Shown: piece by piece, positions 17,061-25,098 of the stretch | How positions within the stretch are numbered: the first letter of the stretch is position 1 | Layout of the letters: every line of letters starts with the position of its first letter | From: VRUE01 sp963840565 | GTDB lineage: Bacteria; Actinomycetota; Thermoleophilia; Solirubrobacterales; 70-9 | Direction of reading: 5' to 3' | NCBI GenBank assembly: GCA_963840565.1 | Contig: CAWIZH010000002.1 | Location: forward strand, 1,054,001-1,118,000 | Length of the DNA stretch: 64,000 bases | Program-made: the position numbers and the translations under genes | Notes under the pieces: generated by a model | Databases searched by the model: none | What the model saw: the letters and a program-made list of their open reading frames with translations, nothing else | Told to the model about the DNA's origin: nothing

Positions 17061-17078
17061 CCGCCCGGCGGGCGGCTA
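17058..17078. terminator. Bidirectional hairpin whose base is formed by two stop codons
   Basis: TAGCCGCCC (17058-17066) pairs perfectly with GGGCGGCTA (17070-17078) around the loop GGC. The left TAG is the acyltransferase stop, and the right CTA is the MaoC gene's TAG on the other strand. Confidence 0.65.
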
Positions 17079-17621
17079 CTCGACGGCGCTCTCGGGCGCC
17101 GGCGCCTCGCCCGGGTTCTTGCGCGGCACCAGCACCAAGCGCTTGAACTCGGCTACCAGGACGCCGTCTTGATTTAGGACGCGGGTGTGGACTTTGACCA
17201 CGCCGCGGTCGGGCTTCGACCTGGAGGGCTTGACTTCGAGCACCTCGGTCTCGCAGAAGAGCGTGTCGCCGTGGAAAACGGGGTTGGGGTGGCTGAGGTC
17301 TTCGGTCGCCAGGTTGGCGATCGCCTTGCCGGAAACGTCGGAGACCGACATGCCGAGGGCGAGCGAGTAGACGAGCGGGCCGACGACGACGTTGCGGCCC
17401 TGCTGGGAGCCCGCCGCGTAGATGTCGTTGAGGTGCAGCGGGTGGTGGTTCATCGTGATCAGGCAGAAGAGGTGATCGTCGGACTCGGTCACGGTCTTCG
17501 CCGGCCAGTGCTTGTAGATCGCGCCGACCTCGAACTCCTCGAGGTAGCGGCCGTAGGCGTGGGCGCCAGACGCCTCGCGCTCGGCCTGGTCGGTGGTCAA
17601 CTCGTAGGACTGCTCGCTCAT
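17076..17621 (-). CDS. mch: MaoC-domain hydratase, probably mesaconyl-CoA hydratase
   Basis: 181 residues, a single hot-dog domain. GRYLEEFEVGAIYKHWPAKT, LITMNHHPLHLNDIYAAGS and VVGPLVYSLALGMSVSDVSG are typical of MaoC hydratases of the ethylmalonyl-CoA pathway, which turn mesaconyl-CoA (2-methylfumaryl-CoA) into methylmalyl-CoA. The proteobacterial enzymes are longer, so the shorter form is assigned by context. It is the last gene of a minus-strand unit with an acyl-CoA dehydrogenase. Another MaoC specificity is possible. Confidence 0.7.
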   Translation of the reverse strand: MSEQSYELTTDQAEREASGAHAYGRYLEEFEVGAIYKHWPAKTVTESDDHLFCLITMNHHPLHLNDIYAAGSQQGRNVVVGPLVYSLALGMSVSDVSGKAIANLATEDLSHPNPVFHGDTLFCETEVLEVKPSRSKPDRGVVKVHTRVLNQDGVLVAEFKRLVLVPRKNPGEAPAPESAVE

Positions 17622-17691
17622 CTTTCGGGAATCTCCTCTGGGTGTTGGACGGCGCGGGATGCTACCCGCGCCCGCAGGTTCAAGGGCGGCG

Positions 17692-18054
17692 CTAGTGGGC
17701 CTTTTTGAGCCGGGCGCGTTCCTCGTGGCGTTCGACTACCTGGGCGATCAGCTTCTTCACGTTGGAGTCGCCGGTCGCCTTGATGTGGCCCGTCTCGTAG
17801 GCCTTGCGGTAGCTCTTCGCGGTGCCGTTCTCGGCCAGCTCGTTGAACTGGGGCCGGTCGATCTGGACCAGCACCCGCTCGTCTTGCGAGAGGTCCTTCT
17901 TGATGATCGGTCCCGGCACCTCGACCCGGTAGAGCTGGATGTCGTGTTTGGCCTTCAGTTCCAGGCCGAAGACCAGTTTCAGCTTCTGCAGCGCAGGTAC
18001 CTCGGCCTGGAATCGCTCGACGGCAGTCTTGATCAGGTCCGGGGTCGATGCCAT
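17692..18054 (-). CDS. Hypothetical protein, possibly SCP2-like
   Basis: 120 residues, basic, without signal peptide. FNELAENGTAKSYRKAYETG and IKATGDSNVKKLIAQVVERH resemble the C-terminal part of SCP2-type lipid-carrier domains. This is a weak visual match. It lies between the dehydrogenase (18 bp away) and the MaoC hydratase in one transcription unit, so a role with CoA thioesters or lipids is a guess. Confidence 0.6.
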   Translation of the reverse strand: MASTPDLIKTAVERFQAEVPALQKLKLVFGLELKAKHDIQLYRVEVPGPIIKKDLSQDERVLVQIDRPQFNELAENGTAKSYRKAYETGHIKATGDSNVKKLIAQVVERHEERARLKKAH

Positions 18055-18072
18055 GTGTTCAGCGGGCCTCCA

Positions 18073-19287
18073 TTAGATCTTGTGCCTTTGCAGGAGCTTC
18101 TTGCCGATAACCATGCGCTGGATCTCCGAGGTTCCCTCGCCGATCAGCAGCAGCGGCGCGTCGCGGTAGAGGCGCTCGATCTCGTACTCCTTCGAGTAGC
18201 CGTAGCCGCCGTGGATGCGGAAGCACTCCTCGACGCACTCCTTGCCGGTCTCCGAGGCGAGCAGCTTCGCCATGCCGGCCTCGAGGTCGGAGCGCGCGCC
18301 GGCGTCCTTCATCCGCGCTGCCTTGCGGGTGAGCAGGCGGGCGGCCTCGATCTTGGTCGCCATGTCGGCGAGCTTGAACTGGATCGCCTGGTGCTGGGCG
18401 ATCGGCTTGCCGAAGGTCTTGCGCTCCTGGCTGTAGCGCAGGGCGAGCTCCAGCGCGCGCTGGGCGATGCCGACGCCGCGGGCGGCGACGTTGACGCGGC
18501 CGACCTCGAGCGCGTCCATCATCTGGATGAAGCCCTGGCCGACCCCCGCCTCCTCGCCACCGAGCACGCGCTCGGGTGGGCAGCGGTAGCCGTCGTAGAC
18601 GAGCTCGGTCGACTCGACGCCCTTGTAGCCCATCTTCTTGATCTTGGGCGGCACGTTGAGGCCCTTGAAGTCACCCTCGTTGATTTCCGCCCAGGGCTCC
18701 TTCTCGGTGATGAAGCAGGTCATCCCCTTGTAGGCCGGTTCGGCCTTCGGGTCCGTCTTCATCAGGACGAAGACGACGCTGGAGCCGAGGCCGTTGGTGA
18801 CCCACATCTTCTGGCCGTTGAGCTCCCACTTGCCGTCCTCGCCCTTCTTGGCCGTGGCCTTGATCCCCTGCACGTCGGAGCCGACCTCGGGCTCGGAGAG
18901 CGAGAAGGCGGCGCGGATCTCGCCGGTCGCCATCTTCGGCAGGAAGTACTCCTTCTGCTCGTCGGTGCCGAACTTCATCAAGAGGTAGGAGCCGATGAAG
19001 TGGGTGTTGACGACGCCGGAGATCGAGATCCAGCCGCGCGAGAGCTCTTCGACGATCATCGCGTAGGTGGTCAGGTCGAGACCCATGCCGCCGTACTCTT
19101 CGGGAATCGTCACCCCGAAGAGGCCGAGCTCCTTCATTTCCTCGACGATCGGCTCCGGGTAGGAGTCCTCGTGGTCGTAGTGCTCGGCTTGGGGGATGAT
19201 TTTCTCGTCGGCGAACTGGCGCACCATTTCGGTGATCGCCTGCTGCTCGTCGGTCTGCTCACGGAAGGCGGCGGTGTCTACGGCCAT
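18073..19287 (-). CDS. mcd: Acyl-CoA dehydrogenase, probably methylsuccinyl-CoA dehydrogenase
   Basis: 404 residues, full length for an FAD-dependent acyl-CoA dehydrogenase: GLFGVTIPEEYGGMGLDLTT, AFSLSEPEVGSDVQGIKATA, GKWELNGQKMWVTNG, YSQERKTFGKPIAQHQAIQF and IHGGYGYSKEYEIERLYRDA. Its C-terminal LLLIGEGTSEIQRMVIGK places the catalytic Glu in the usual GEGTSEIQ position. Methylsuccinyl-CoA is inferred as substrate from the operon with a mesaconyl-CoA-type hydratase and the nearby ecm. Isovaleryl- or other short-chain acyl-CoA would be the alternative. The ATG at 19287 starts the conserved N-terminus. Confidence 0.75.
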   Translation of the reverse strand: MAVDTAAFREQTDEQQAITEMVRQFADEKIIPQAEHYDHEDSYPEPIVEEMKELGLFGVTIPEEYGGMGLDLTTYAMIVEELSRGWISISGVVNTHFIGSYLLMKFGTDEQKEYFLPKMATGEIRAAFSLSEPEVGSDVQGIKATAKKGEDGKWELNGQKMWVTNGLGSSVVFVLMKTDPKAEPAYKGMTCFITEKEPWAEINEGDFKGLNVPPKIKKMGYKGVESTELVYDGYRCPPERVLGGEEAGVGQGFIQMMDALEVGRVNVAARGVGIAQRALELALRYSQERKTFGKPIAQHQAIQFKLADMATKIEAARLLTRKAARMKDAGARSDLEAGMAKLLASETGKECVEECFRIHGGYGYSKEYEIERLYRDAPLLLIGEGTSEIQRMVIGKKLLQRHKI

Positions 19288-19415
19288 GGCTCCTAGCTCG
19301 GGTCGGGTGCGGACGGGAGCAACAGGATATCGGCGGCCCGCCTCTGGCAGCCGCGGGACCGCAGCAGGCCCCAACGAGTCCGACCGCAGCAACTAGTACA
19401 TACGTCCGGACTCGA

Positions 19416-19447
19416 CAGATCTCGATCTCCCCCCGGGGCGAGATCTG
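19416..19447. promoter_or_regulatory. Hairpin in the 5' leader of the CAP-domain gene
   Basis: CAGATCTCG (19416-19424) pairs perfectly with CGAGATCTG (19439-19447), and the loop holds a CCCC/GGGG inner stem. It lies directly before the GAAGGA ribosome binding site of the gene at 19462. It could mask or expose the site, or be an operator. Confidence 0.45.
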
Positions 19448-19461
19448 ACGAGAAGGACACG

Positions 19462-20013
19462 ATGGCATCCAAGCTCGCTTATCCGGTCACGATCGCGTTG
19501 GCGCTCCTCGCCCTGGCCGCGCCGGGCGCGAGCGCGTCGCTGATCGCCCCGGTCGGGGCCTGCCCGAACCAGACGAACGCCGTTTCTCCCGCGGCCCAGG
19601 AGCAGGCAATGCGCTGTCTGACCGACTTCGCCCGCGCCCGGGTCGGCCTTGGAGCACTCGCCGACTCGCCGCAGCTCGACCTCTCCTCCCTGGACAAGGG
19701 AACCGATGTCCTCCGCTGCAACAGCTTCAGCCACACCGCCTGCGACCGGGATTTCACCTACTGGATGCGCGAAGCCGGCTACATGTCCGAACCCTGCTGG
19801 CACGTGGGCGAGAACCTCGCCTGGGGAGTCGGAGCCTTCGGCACTGTGCGCTCGATCTTCCAGGCCTGGATGAGATCGCCAGAGCACCGCCGGAACATCC
19901 TCGGCGACTACGAAGCGCTGGGCCTTAGCCGTCAGGTGGGAGAGCTCGAAGGGCAGGCCAACACCGTCGTCTGGACCGCCCACTTCGGCTCCCACTGTGG
20001 GACAGCCTCGTGA
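19462..20013 (+). CDS. Secreted CAP/SCP (PR-1-like) domain protein
   Basis: 183 residues. A signal peptide (KLAYPVTIALALLALAAPGA, cleavage near ASA) precedes a CAP domain: MRCLTDFARARVGLGAL, NSFSHTACDRDFTYWM, HVGENLAWGVGAFG, AWMRSPEHRRNILGD. The CAP cavity His and Glu positions (FSH, GEN, PEH) are present. It acts outside the cell; bacterial CAP proteins have no single known activity. Six or more cysteines suggest disulfides. Its stop overlaps the next lipoprotein gene by four bases. Confidence 0.85.
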   Translation: MASKLAYPVTIALALLALAAPGASASLIAPVGACPNQTNAVSPAAQEQAMRCLTDFARARVGLGALADSPQLDLSSLDKGTDVLRCNSFSHTACDRDFTYWMREAGYMSEPCWHVGENLAWGVGAFGTVRSIFQAWMRSPEHRRNILGDYEALGLSRQVGELEGQANTVVWTAHFGSHCGTAS

Positions 20014-20531
20014 CTCGCACCACGGTCATCGCGGCAATGATGCTGGCGCTTGCGCTGCTGTCGGGCTGCGGCGGATCGAACTCGCAGTCCGACCAACGGG
20101 CGAGCTCCGGTGCGGCTCAGGTCGTCAGCGCTGACTCCCTGCGGGAAGCCTCCTCAGAGGGAACGACGCCGATCTACTGGGCCGGAGAACAGGAGGGGAC
20201 GGAGCTGGAGCTGAGCCGGCCGGACGGGGACCGCACCTACGTGCGGTACCTGACCGGGGACGCCGAGGCAGGTGACCAGAGAGCCGACTTCCTCACCGTC
20301 AGCACCTACGCGCAACCGAACGCGGTGGCTGTCCTGCGTCGTCAGAGCGAGCGGTCGGGGGGCACGCTCGGGCAGGCCCCCGGCAACGCCACCGTCTATT
20401 ACGACCGGGCAAACCCCCGCAGCGTGTACCTCGCCTACCCCGGATCTTCGATTGAGGTCGAGGTCTACGACCCGAGCTTCGAGCGGGCGCTGCGCCTCGT
20501 CGACTCAGGCCGGGTCGTCGCGGTCGGCTGA
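20010..20531 (+). CDS. Putative lipoprotein
   Basis: 173 residues. The GTG start at 20010 gives TRTTVIAAMMLALALLSGCG with the lipobox LLSGC, so the mature chain begins at Cys and is probably tethered to the membrane. The rest is a soluble domain with no recognised family (YWAGEQEGTELELSRPDGDR, VYYDRANPRSVYLAYPG). Overlap with the CAP gene indicates coexpression and perhaps joint function at the cell surface. Confidence 0.7.
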   Translation: MTRTTVIAAMMLALALLSGCGGSNSQSDQRASSGAAQVVSADSLREASSEGTTPIYWAGEQEGTELELSRPDGDRTYVRYLTGDAEAGDQRADFLTVSTYAQPNAVAVLRRQSERSGGTLGQAPGNATVYYDRANPRSVYLAYPGSSIEVEVYDPSFERALRLVDSGRVVAVG

Positions 20532-20550
20532 CGGCGGTCCGCCGAAACAC

Positions 20551-20578
20551 CGCCGCCCATCCGAAGGGATGGGCGGCG
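20551..20578. terminator. Perfect 12-bp hairpin with GAAG loop between convergent genes
   Basis: CGCCGCCCATCC (20551-20562) and GGATGGGCGGCG (20567-20578) are complementary around GAAG. It lies 20 bp after the lipoprotein stop and 26 bp before the collagen-like gene's stop on the opposite strand, so it can serve both. Confidence 0.65.
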
Positions 20579-20603
20579 GCACAGCGGCGATCTTCGGCTC
20601 GAG

Positions 20604-22226
20604 CTACGGCTGGTAGTCGAGGCGGAAGAACGCTGAGCTGGGATCGGGGGTGTTGTTCTCGGTCGCAAGAACCGAGATCGCATCCCCGGCAGAGAACGTC
20701 TGCGAGTTGACTTTGTCTTCGCAGCTCGTGCTGGTGCTGATCACCGTGCAGGTGATGCCAGTGCTGACGGGGCCGGCGACACCCGCCGGGTCCCTGCGCA
20801 CGGTAAACGTGTAGCTGTCGGTGCTACCGCCGGGAGCGGTGGTCAGGTAGACCCGCAGGTTGCTGACTTTCCCACCCGTCGGCAGCACTTCCTGAATCGC
20901 CGCCTCAGGGGCGAGGCTCAGGTCGATCGAGGGACCGAGGAACCGGCTGTTCATGTTGTTGGCAAGGGAGGAGCTGGCGCCACCCCCGCGGATCTCACGA
21001 GCAGCGGCCGACCCAGTCGGTCCTTTGTCACCGATCGGGCCTTTGTCTCCGGCCTGACCTTTGTCTCCTTCCGGACCCTTGTCGCCCTGGGGACCCTTGT
21101 CCCCGGTAGCGCCCTTGTCTCCGGTAGCGCCCTTCTGGCCGGCATCGCCCTGGGGACCCTTGTCCCCGGTAGCGCCCTTCTGGCCGGCGTCGCCCTGGGG
21201 ACCCTTGTCCCCGGTGGGGCCTTTCTCGCCAACCGGACCCTGCGGCCCGATTGGACCCTCGGGACCGGCAGGACCGGCCTCACCCTGAGGACCTTTCTCG
21301 CCCGGCTCGCCCTGGGGACCCTTGTCGCCGGTCTCACCCTGCAGGCCCTTCTCACCGGTCTCGCCCTTCTCGCCAACAGGACCTTGCTCGCCCTGCGGGC
21401 CTTTCTCGCCGACGAGACCCTGCTCGCCGGCCGGTCCCTTATCGCCGGGCTCACCCTGGGGACCCTTGTCTCCAGTCGGACCCTGCTCACCTGCGAGACC
21501 CTTGTCGCCAGTCTCGCCCTGGGCGCCTTTCTCACCAGCGGGACCCTTGTCGCCGGGCTCGCCTTGCGGGCCTTTCTCGCCAATGGGCCCTTGCTCGCCG
21601 GCCGGTCCCTTGTCGCCGGTCAGGCCCTTGTCGCCGGGCTCACCCTGGGGACCCTTGTCGCCGGGCTCACCCTGGGGGCCTTTCTCGCCAGCGGGGCCCT
21701 GCTCGCCGGGCAGACCCTTCTCACCGACGGGGCCCTGCTCGCCAGCCGGTCCCTTGTCGCCGGGCTCGCCCTGGGGACCCTTGTCGCCGGTCAGACCCTT
21801 GTCGCCGGTCAGACCCTTGTCGCCGGTCAGACCCTTGTCGCCGGTCAGACCCTTGTCGCCGGTCAGACCCTGGTCGCCCCTCGGGCCTTTCTCGCCCTGG
21901 GGACCCTGGGGTCCAACCGGGCCCTGGGGGCCGGTGGCACCCGTGGCGCCGCTTTCGGCTTCAGCACCGAGAACGCCCTGGCTGCCCAAGGCGGTCAAGA
22001 ACGTGGCACCGCTCTCGCTGCCCTTGCATTTGGCTTTCGCCGAGATCAGGCGGACAGTGCCCTTGTGCTCGCCGCTCCGCGCGATGCAGAGGTTGAGTGC
22101 GTTTGCAGAAGTTGTCTGTGCCGCCTGGGCGGACGTGGATGCCAGCGACAGGCATGCCAAAAGGCAAGCCGCGAGGCAGATCCCCACGCTGCGCAAGCGA
22201 GGCCGTGCAATTGATCGAGCAGTCAT
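20604..22226 (-). CDS. Secreted collagen-like triple-helix protein
   Basis: 540 residues. A signal peptide ends near residue 36 (SAQA). Residues about 38-92 form a small domain with cysteines (NLCIARSGEHKG, SAKAKCKGSESG). Residues about 93-405 are roughly 104 uninterrupted Gly-X-Y triplets, rich in GDKG, GEKG and GPQGEPG. The C-terminal 135 residues form a separate domain (LRVYLTTAPGGSTDSYTFTV, TCTVISTSTSCEDKV). No sortase signal or membrane anchor is seen, so it may be released or bound by its end domains. Five identical GLTGDK units near the N-terminal end of the helix show recent tandem slippage. Proline-in-Y hydroxylation is not implied. Confidence 0.9.
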   Translation of the reverse strand: MTARSIARPRLRSVGICLAACLLACLSLASTSAQAAQTTSANALNLCIARSGEHKGTVRLISAKAKCKGSESGATFLTALGSQGVLGAEAESGATGATGPQGPVGPQGPQGEKGPRGDQGLTGDKGLTGDKGLTGDKGLTGDKGLTGDKGPQGEPGDKGPAGEQGPVGEKGLPGEQGPAGEKGPQGEPGDKGPQGEPGDKGLTGDKGPAGEQGPIGEKGPQGEPGDKGPAGEKGAQGETGDKGLAGEQGPTGDKGPQGEPGDKGPAGEQGLVGEKGPQGEQGPVGEKGETGEKGLQGETGDKGPQGEPGEKGPQGEAGPAGPEGPIGPQGPVGEKGPTGDKGPQGDAGQKGATGDKGPQGDAGQKGATGDKGATGDKGPQGDKGPEGDKGQAGDKGPIGDKGPTGSAAAREIRGGGASSSLANNMNSRFLGPSIDLSLAPEAAIQEVLPTGGKVSNLRVYLTTAPGGSTDSYTFTVRRDPAGVAGPVSTGITCTVISTSTSCEDKVNSQTFSAGDAISVLATENNTPDPSSAFFRLDYQP

Positions 22227-22311
22227 ATCCGGTGAATCTCCTTACTGGTAGAGAGGGCCCCTGCGGGTGCCCTCACAGAGGGCGAGTCAGGGCCGCGTCA
22301 CCGGAAAGAAC

Positions 22312-22350
22312 GTACGAATGTCGTACTTCCTTCACCTGGACATTTGTCCA
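22312..22350. promoter_or_regulatory. Two adjacent palindromes upstream of the collagen-like gene
   Basis: GTACG and CGTAC flank 5 nt (22312-22326), and TGGACA with TGTCCA flank 2 nt (22337-22350). Both are perfect dyads in the 140-bp region between the collagen-like gene start and pabB, and they may bind a regulator of the collagen-like gene. Confidence 0.45.
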
Positions 22351-22366
22351 ACTTTGTGAAAGGGGC

Positions 22367-23857
22367 TTAAGTTCGGGCCAAAACGGGGCCCCGATACGCG
22401 AAAGCCGAGATCGATGCTTGCGCCTTGAGCAGCACCTCCTCGATCTCGTCCTCGGGGTTGGAATCGACCACGATCGCGCCGCCGGCGCCAATGCTCGCCC
22501 TGCCGCCGTCGAGCACGATCGTCCTGATTGCAACGCCGAGATCGCAGGCACCGCCGAGGCCGAGGTAGCCGATCGCCCCCGAGTAGGGACCGCGGGCCTC
22601 GCCCTCGAGCTCGTCGAGGATCTCCATCGTGCGCAGCTTCGGCGCCCCGGTCATCGAGCCGGGCGGGAAGCAGGCACGGATGCACTCGGCCGGGCCGGCC
22701 TCCTCGCGCAGCCTGCCGCGAATACTGGAGACGAGCTGATGCACGGTCTCGTAGGTCTCGACCCGCATCAGCTCCGGCACCTCCACGCTGCCCACCTCGC
22801 AGACCCGTCCGAGGTCGTTGCGCAGCAGATCGACGATGGTCACGTTCTCGGCGCGGTTTTTCTCGTCGGCGTGGAGCACCGCCGCGAGTCGCGCATCCTC
22901 ATCCGGAGTCGCGCCACGGCGGCTGGTCCCCTTGATCGGCCGCGCTTCCGCCCCGCCCTCGCGGTCGACCGCGAGGAAGCGCTCAGGCGAGGAGCTCAGC
23001 ACAGCGAGCTCGCCGAAGCGCAGGTAGGCCGCGAAGGGCGCCGGATTGACCCGGCGCAGGGAGCGGTAGAGCTCGAGCGGATCGGGACTCACCTCGGCCA
23101 GAACCCTGTTGGTCAGGCAGATCTCGTAGCTGTGGCCGGCAGTTAAGTAGCGCTTGCAGGCTTTGATCTCGTCGCGATAGTCCTGGGGTGAACGGCGCAG
23201 GCGGAGCTCGATGGGCTCCTGCTCGGGCTCGGGCTCGGACAGGCCCGGCAGCGCCGCGAGGCGCCGGCTCGTCTCCTCGATCCAGCGCTCGGGTGCATCA
23301 ATTTGTCCCCCTGATGGAGGGCAAATTTGATGCACCGAGGCTTGGGGGACATGGGCCAAGAGGTAGGTGTGACGCTCTTGGTGGTCGAAGGCGATCAGGC
23401 GGTCGGCGAAGACGAAGGCTGCGTCTGGCGTGGTGGCGCGATGGGCGGCCTTGGCGCCGCAGTCGGCCTTTAGCTCGTAGCCGAAGTAACCCGCAAAGCC
23501 GCAGTCGAAGTCGAAGGGCAGGTCGGCGGAGAGGGCCCGCAGGCGCCGCAGCTCGCGGCCGAGGTAGTCGAAGATCGATTCGTCGTGGGCCTCCACCCCG
23601 GCCCGGCGCTGCACGCGCACCTGGCCGGCGTCGACGTCGTAGGTGACGACGGCGCCGAGCGGGCCCTCGCTGTCGCCCATAAACGAGAAGCGGCCGCGCT
23701 CGCCCTCGGCGCTGCTGTCGAGCCAGAAGGCGTTTTCGCTCGATCCATATATATGGACGAAGGCGCGCTCGGCGTCGGGGAGGAAGTCCAGCCGGCGCAG
23801 GATGAGTCGCCGTTCGCCGGTCCCCGCCGGTACCTCGGTGTGACTCGGGAGCGGCAT
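22367..23857 (-). CDS. pabB: Aminodeoxychorismate synthase component I (PabB-like)
   Basis: 496 residues of the chorismate-binding family. SYEICLTNRVLAEV, SSSPERFLAVDR, IKGTSRRG, NVTIVDLLRNDLGRVCEVGS and PPGSMTGAPKLRTMEILDEL form the active-site core. With the neighbouring class IV aminotransferase-fold lyase it should make p-aminobenzoate for folate. An anthranilate synthase role is possible but less likely given that neighbour. Codons about 174-189 are made by a 45-bp palindrome inserted in frame (23292-23336). The ATG at 23857 is only 19 bp from the divergent pabC start, so the mRNA may be leaderless or start further downstream. Confidence 0.8.
   Translation of the reverse strand: MPLPSHTEVPAGTGERRLILRRLDFLPDAERAFVHIYGSSENAFWLDSSAEGERGRFSFMGDSEGPLGAVVTYDVDAGQVRVQRRAGVEAHDESIFDYLGRELRRLRALSADLPFDFDCGFAGYFGYELKADCGAKAAHRATTPDAAFVFADRLIAFDHQERHTYLLAHVPQASVHQICPPSGGQIDAPERWIEETSRRLAALPGLSEPEPEQEPIELRLRRSPQDYRDEIKACKRYLTAGHSYEICLTNRVLAEVSPDPLELYRSLRRVNPAPFAAYLRFGELAVLSSSPERFLAVDREGGAEARPIKGTSRRGATPDEDARLAAVLHADEKNRAENVTIVDLLRNDLGRVCEVGSVEVPELMRVETYETVHQLVSSIRGRLREEAGPAECIRACFPPGSMTGAPKLRTMEILDELEGEARGPYSGAIGYLGLGGACDLGVAIRTIVLDGGRASIGAGGAIVVDSNPEDEIEEVLLKAQASISAFAYRGPVLART
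23292..23336. repeat. 45-bp palindromic element inserted in frame within pabB
   Basis: GGTGCATCAATTTG (23292-23305) pairs with CAAATTTGATGCACC (23322-23336) with one bulged base. An inner CCCT/AGGG stem lies in the loop. Its AT-rich arms contrast with the surrounding GC-rich codons, and its length is an exact multiple of three, so the pabB frame is kept. Confidence 0.7.
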
Positions 23858-23876
23858 CGCGTCAAGATATCCCTGC

Positions 23877-24686
23877 GTGAGAGTCAGCCTCACCCCCGAT
23901 CCGCAGCGCGGCGTCTTCGAGACCATGCTCGTCCTCGACGGCAAGCCGGTCGAGCTCGATGCTCACCTGGAGCGGCTTGCCGGCAGTCTGATCGCGCTCT
24001 ACGGCGAAGATCTGCCGAGCGATGCGGCTGACGTGGTGCGCGAGGAGGCCGGCGACCTCGAGCACGGGAAACTGCGCATTACGATGATTCCGCGTCCCGC
24101 CAAGGCAGGCGAGACGCGGCTGGAGGTCCGAATCATCACCTCCCCGGTCGATCCGGCAGCGGTGTTTCCGGGCCCCGCCCGAGGGATCGCGCTGCACAGC
24201 GTCACCGTCGAAGGTGGGCTTGGTGAGCACAAGTGGGCCGACCGGCGCCTGCTGGAACAGGCGGAGTCAGACCTCCCCCCCGGAGAGCTTTCGCTGCTCG
24301 TCGACAGCGACGGCAGTGCGCTCGAGGCCTCGCGGGCCAGCCTCTTCGCCGTCGGCGACAGCTGGTTGGCCACGCCCCCGGCCGACGGTCGAATCCTGCC
24401 GGGCATCGCTCGCCGGCGGACGATCGAGGCTGCCCGCAGCGCCGGAATCGAGGTTCGCGAAGAGTCGCTGCTCCTGCCGAGCCTCAACGGTCGCGAGGTC
24501 TTCCTCGCCGGCTCAGTGCGCGGGATCGAGTCCGTGCGCAGCCTCGACGGCGTCGCCCTGGCCGATCCGGGTGAGGTCAGCGCGCGGGTTGCGGCCGGCC
24601 TGCGGCGACGCTGGCTGGCGGTGGGGCAAGGGGAATCCGTTGCAGCCCTCGCAGGCGGGCGACCAGGCGGTCGGCCCGCTCACTGA
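23877..24686 (+). CDS. pabC: Class IV aminotransferase-fold enzyme, probable 4-amino-4-deoxychorismate lyase
   Basis: 269 residues. The PLP lysine lies in GEHKWADRRLLEQ (Lys119), and FETMLVLDGKPVELDAHLER and ALEASRASLFAV are typical of PabC and branched-chain aminotransferase relatives. Divergent arrangement with pabB favours aminodeoxychorismate lyase, giving p-aminobenzoate and pyruvate. The GTG at 23877 is used because the conserved N-terminus begins there. Its last 110 bp overlap a convergent gene on the minus strand. Confidence 0.75.
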   Translation: MRVSLTPDPQRGVFETMLVLDGKPVELDAHLERLAGSLIALYGEDLPSDAADVVREEAGDLEHGKLRITMIPRPAKAGETRLEVRIITSPVDPAAVFPGPARGIALHSVTVEGGLGEHKWADRRLLEQAESDLPPGELSLLVDSDGSALEASRASLFAVGDSWLATPPADGRILPGIARRRTIEAARSAGIEVREESLLLPSLNGREVFLAGSVRGIESVRSLDGVALADPGEVSARVAAGLRRRWLAVGQGESVAALAGGRPGGRPAH

Positions 24687-24990
24687 AGCTGCTGAGGCTG
24701 TCGTCAGCCTGCTCCGGCTGAACCGGCGGCTTCGGGGCGACCGCGATCGATTCCACTTCTTCCTGCGCCTTGAGCGCCACGAGACTGGCCGACTCGGCCA
24801 GCTCGGCCGCGTGACGAGCCCGTTCAGCGGCGTCGAGCGCCACCCCGCCAACTTTTGTCACTGCAGCCTCCGAGGAGCGCGCCATCGCCATCGCCAGGTC
24901 AATGCGCTGCTCGAGCTCGCCGATCAGCGGCGGCCTGGCCAGCTCGGGGAGCAACCAATCCTCTGTGTCGTCGCGCGCGGCAGGTTCCAT
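24577..24990 (-). CDS. Hypothetical Ala/Glu-rich coiled-coil protein
   Basis: 137 residues starting MEPAARDDTEDWLLPELARP. The middle (AAERARHAAELAESASLVAL, KAQEEVESIAV) is a probable amphipathic coiled coil. No family is recognised. The 3' end overlaps pabC by 110 bp in antisense, so either a shorter gene or a spurious end is possible. Upstream codon bias is consistent with coding. Confidence 0.45.
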   Translation of the reverse strand: MEPAARDDTEDWLLPELARPPLIGELEQRIDLAMAMARSSEAAVTKVGGVALDAAERARHAAELAESASLVALKAQEEVESIAVAPKPPVQPEQADDSLSSFSERADRLVARLRGLQRIPLAPPPASVAAGRPQPAR

Positions 24991-25098
24991 AACTCCAAGT
25001 TACGGCGAGGCGGGCCGAACTCCTTCGCTCACTTCGCCACGAACGGGCGTTCGGCTAGATTCCCCTGCAGACAAGAGCTGAACGACCCGAGGAGCAGT

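Noticed and set aside
21781..21871. 18-nt direct repeats, possible CRISPR-like array
   Set aside because: They are in the collagen-like coding region, repeat GLTGDK without spacers, and are in frame.
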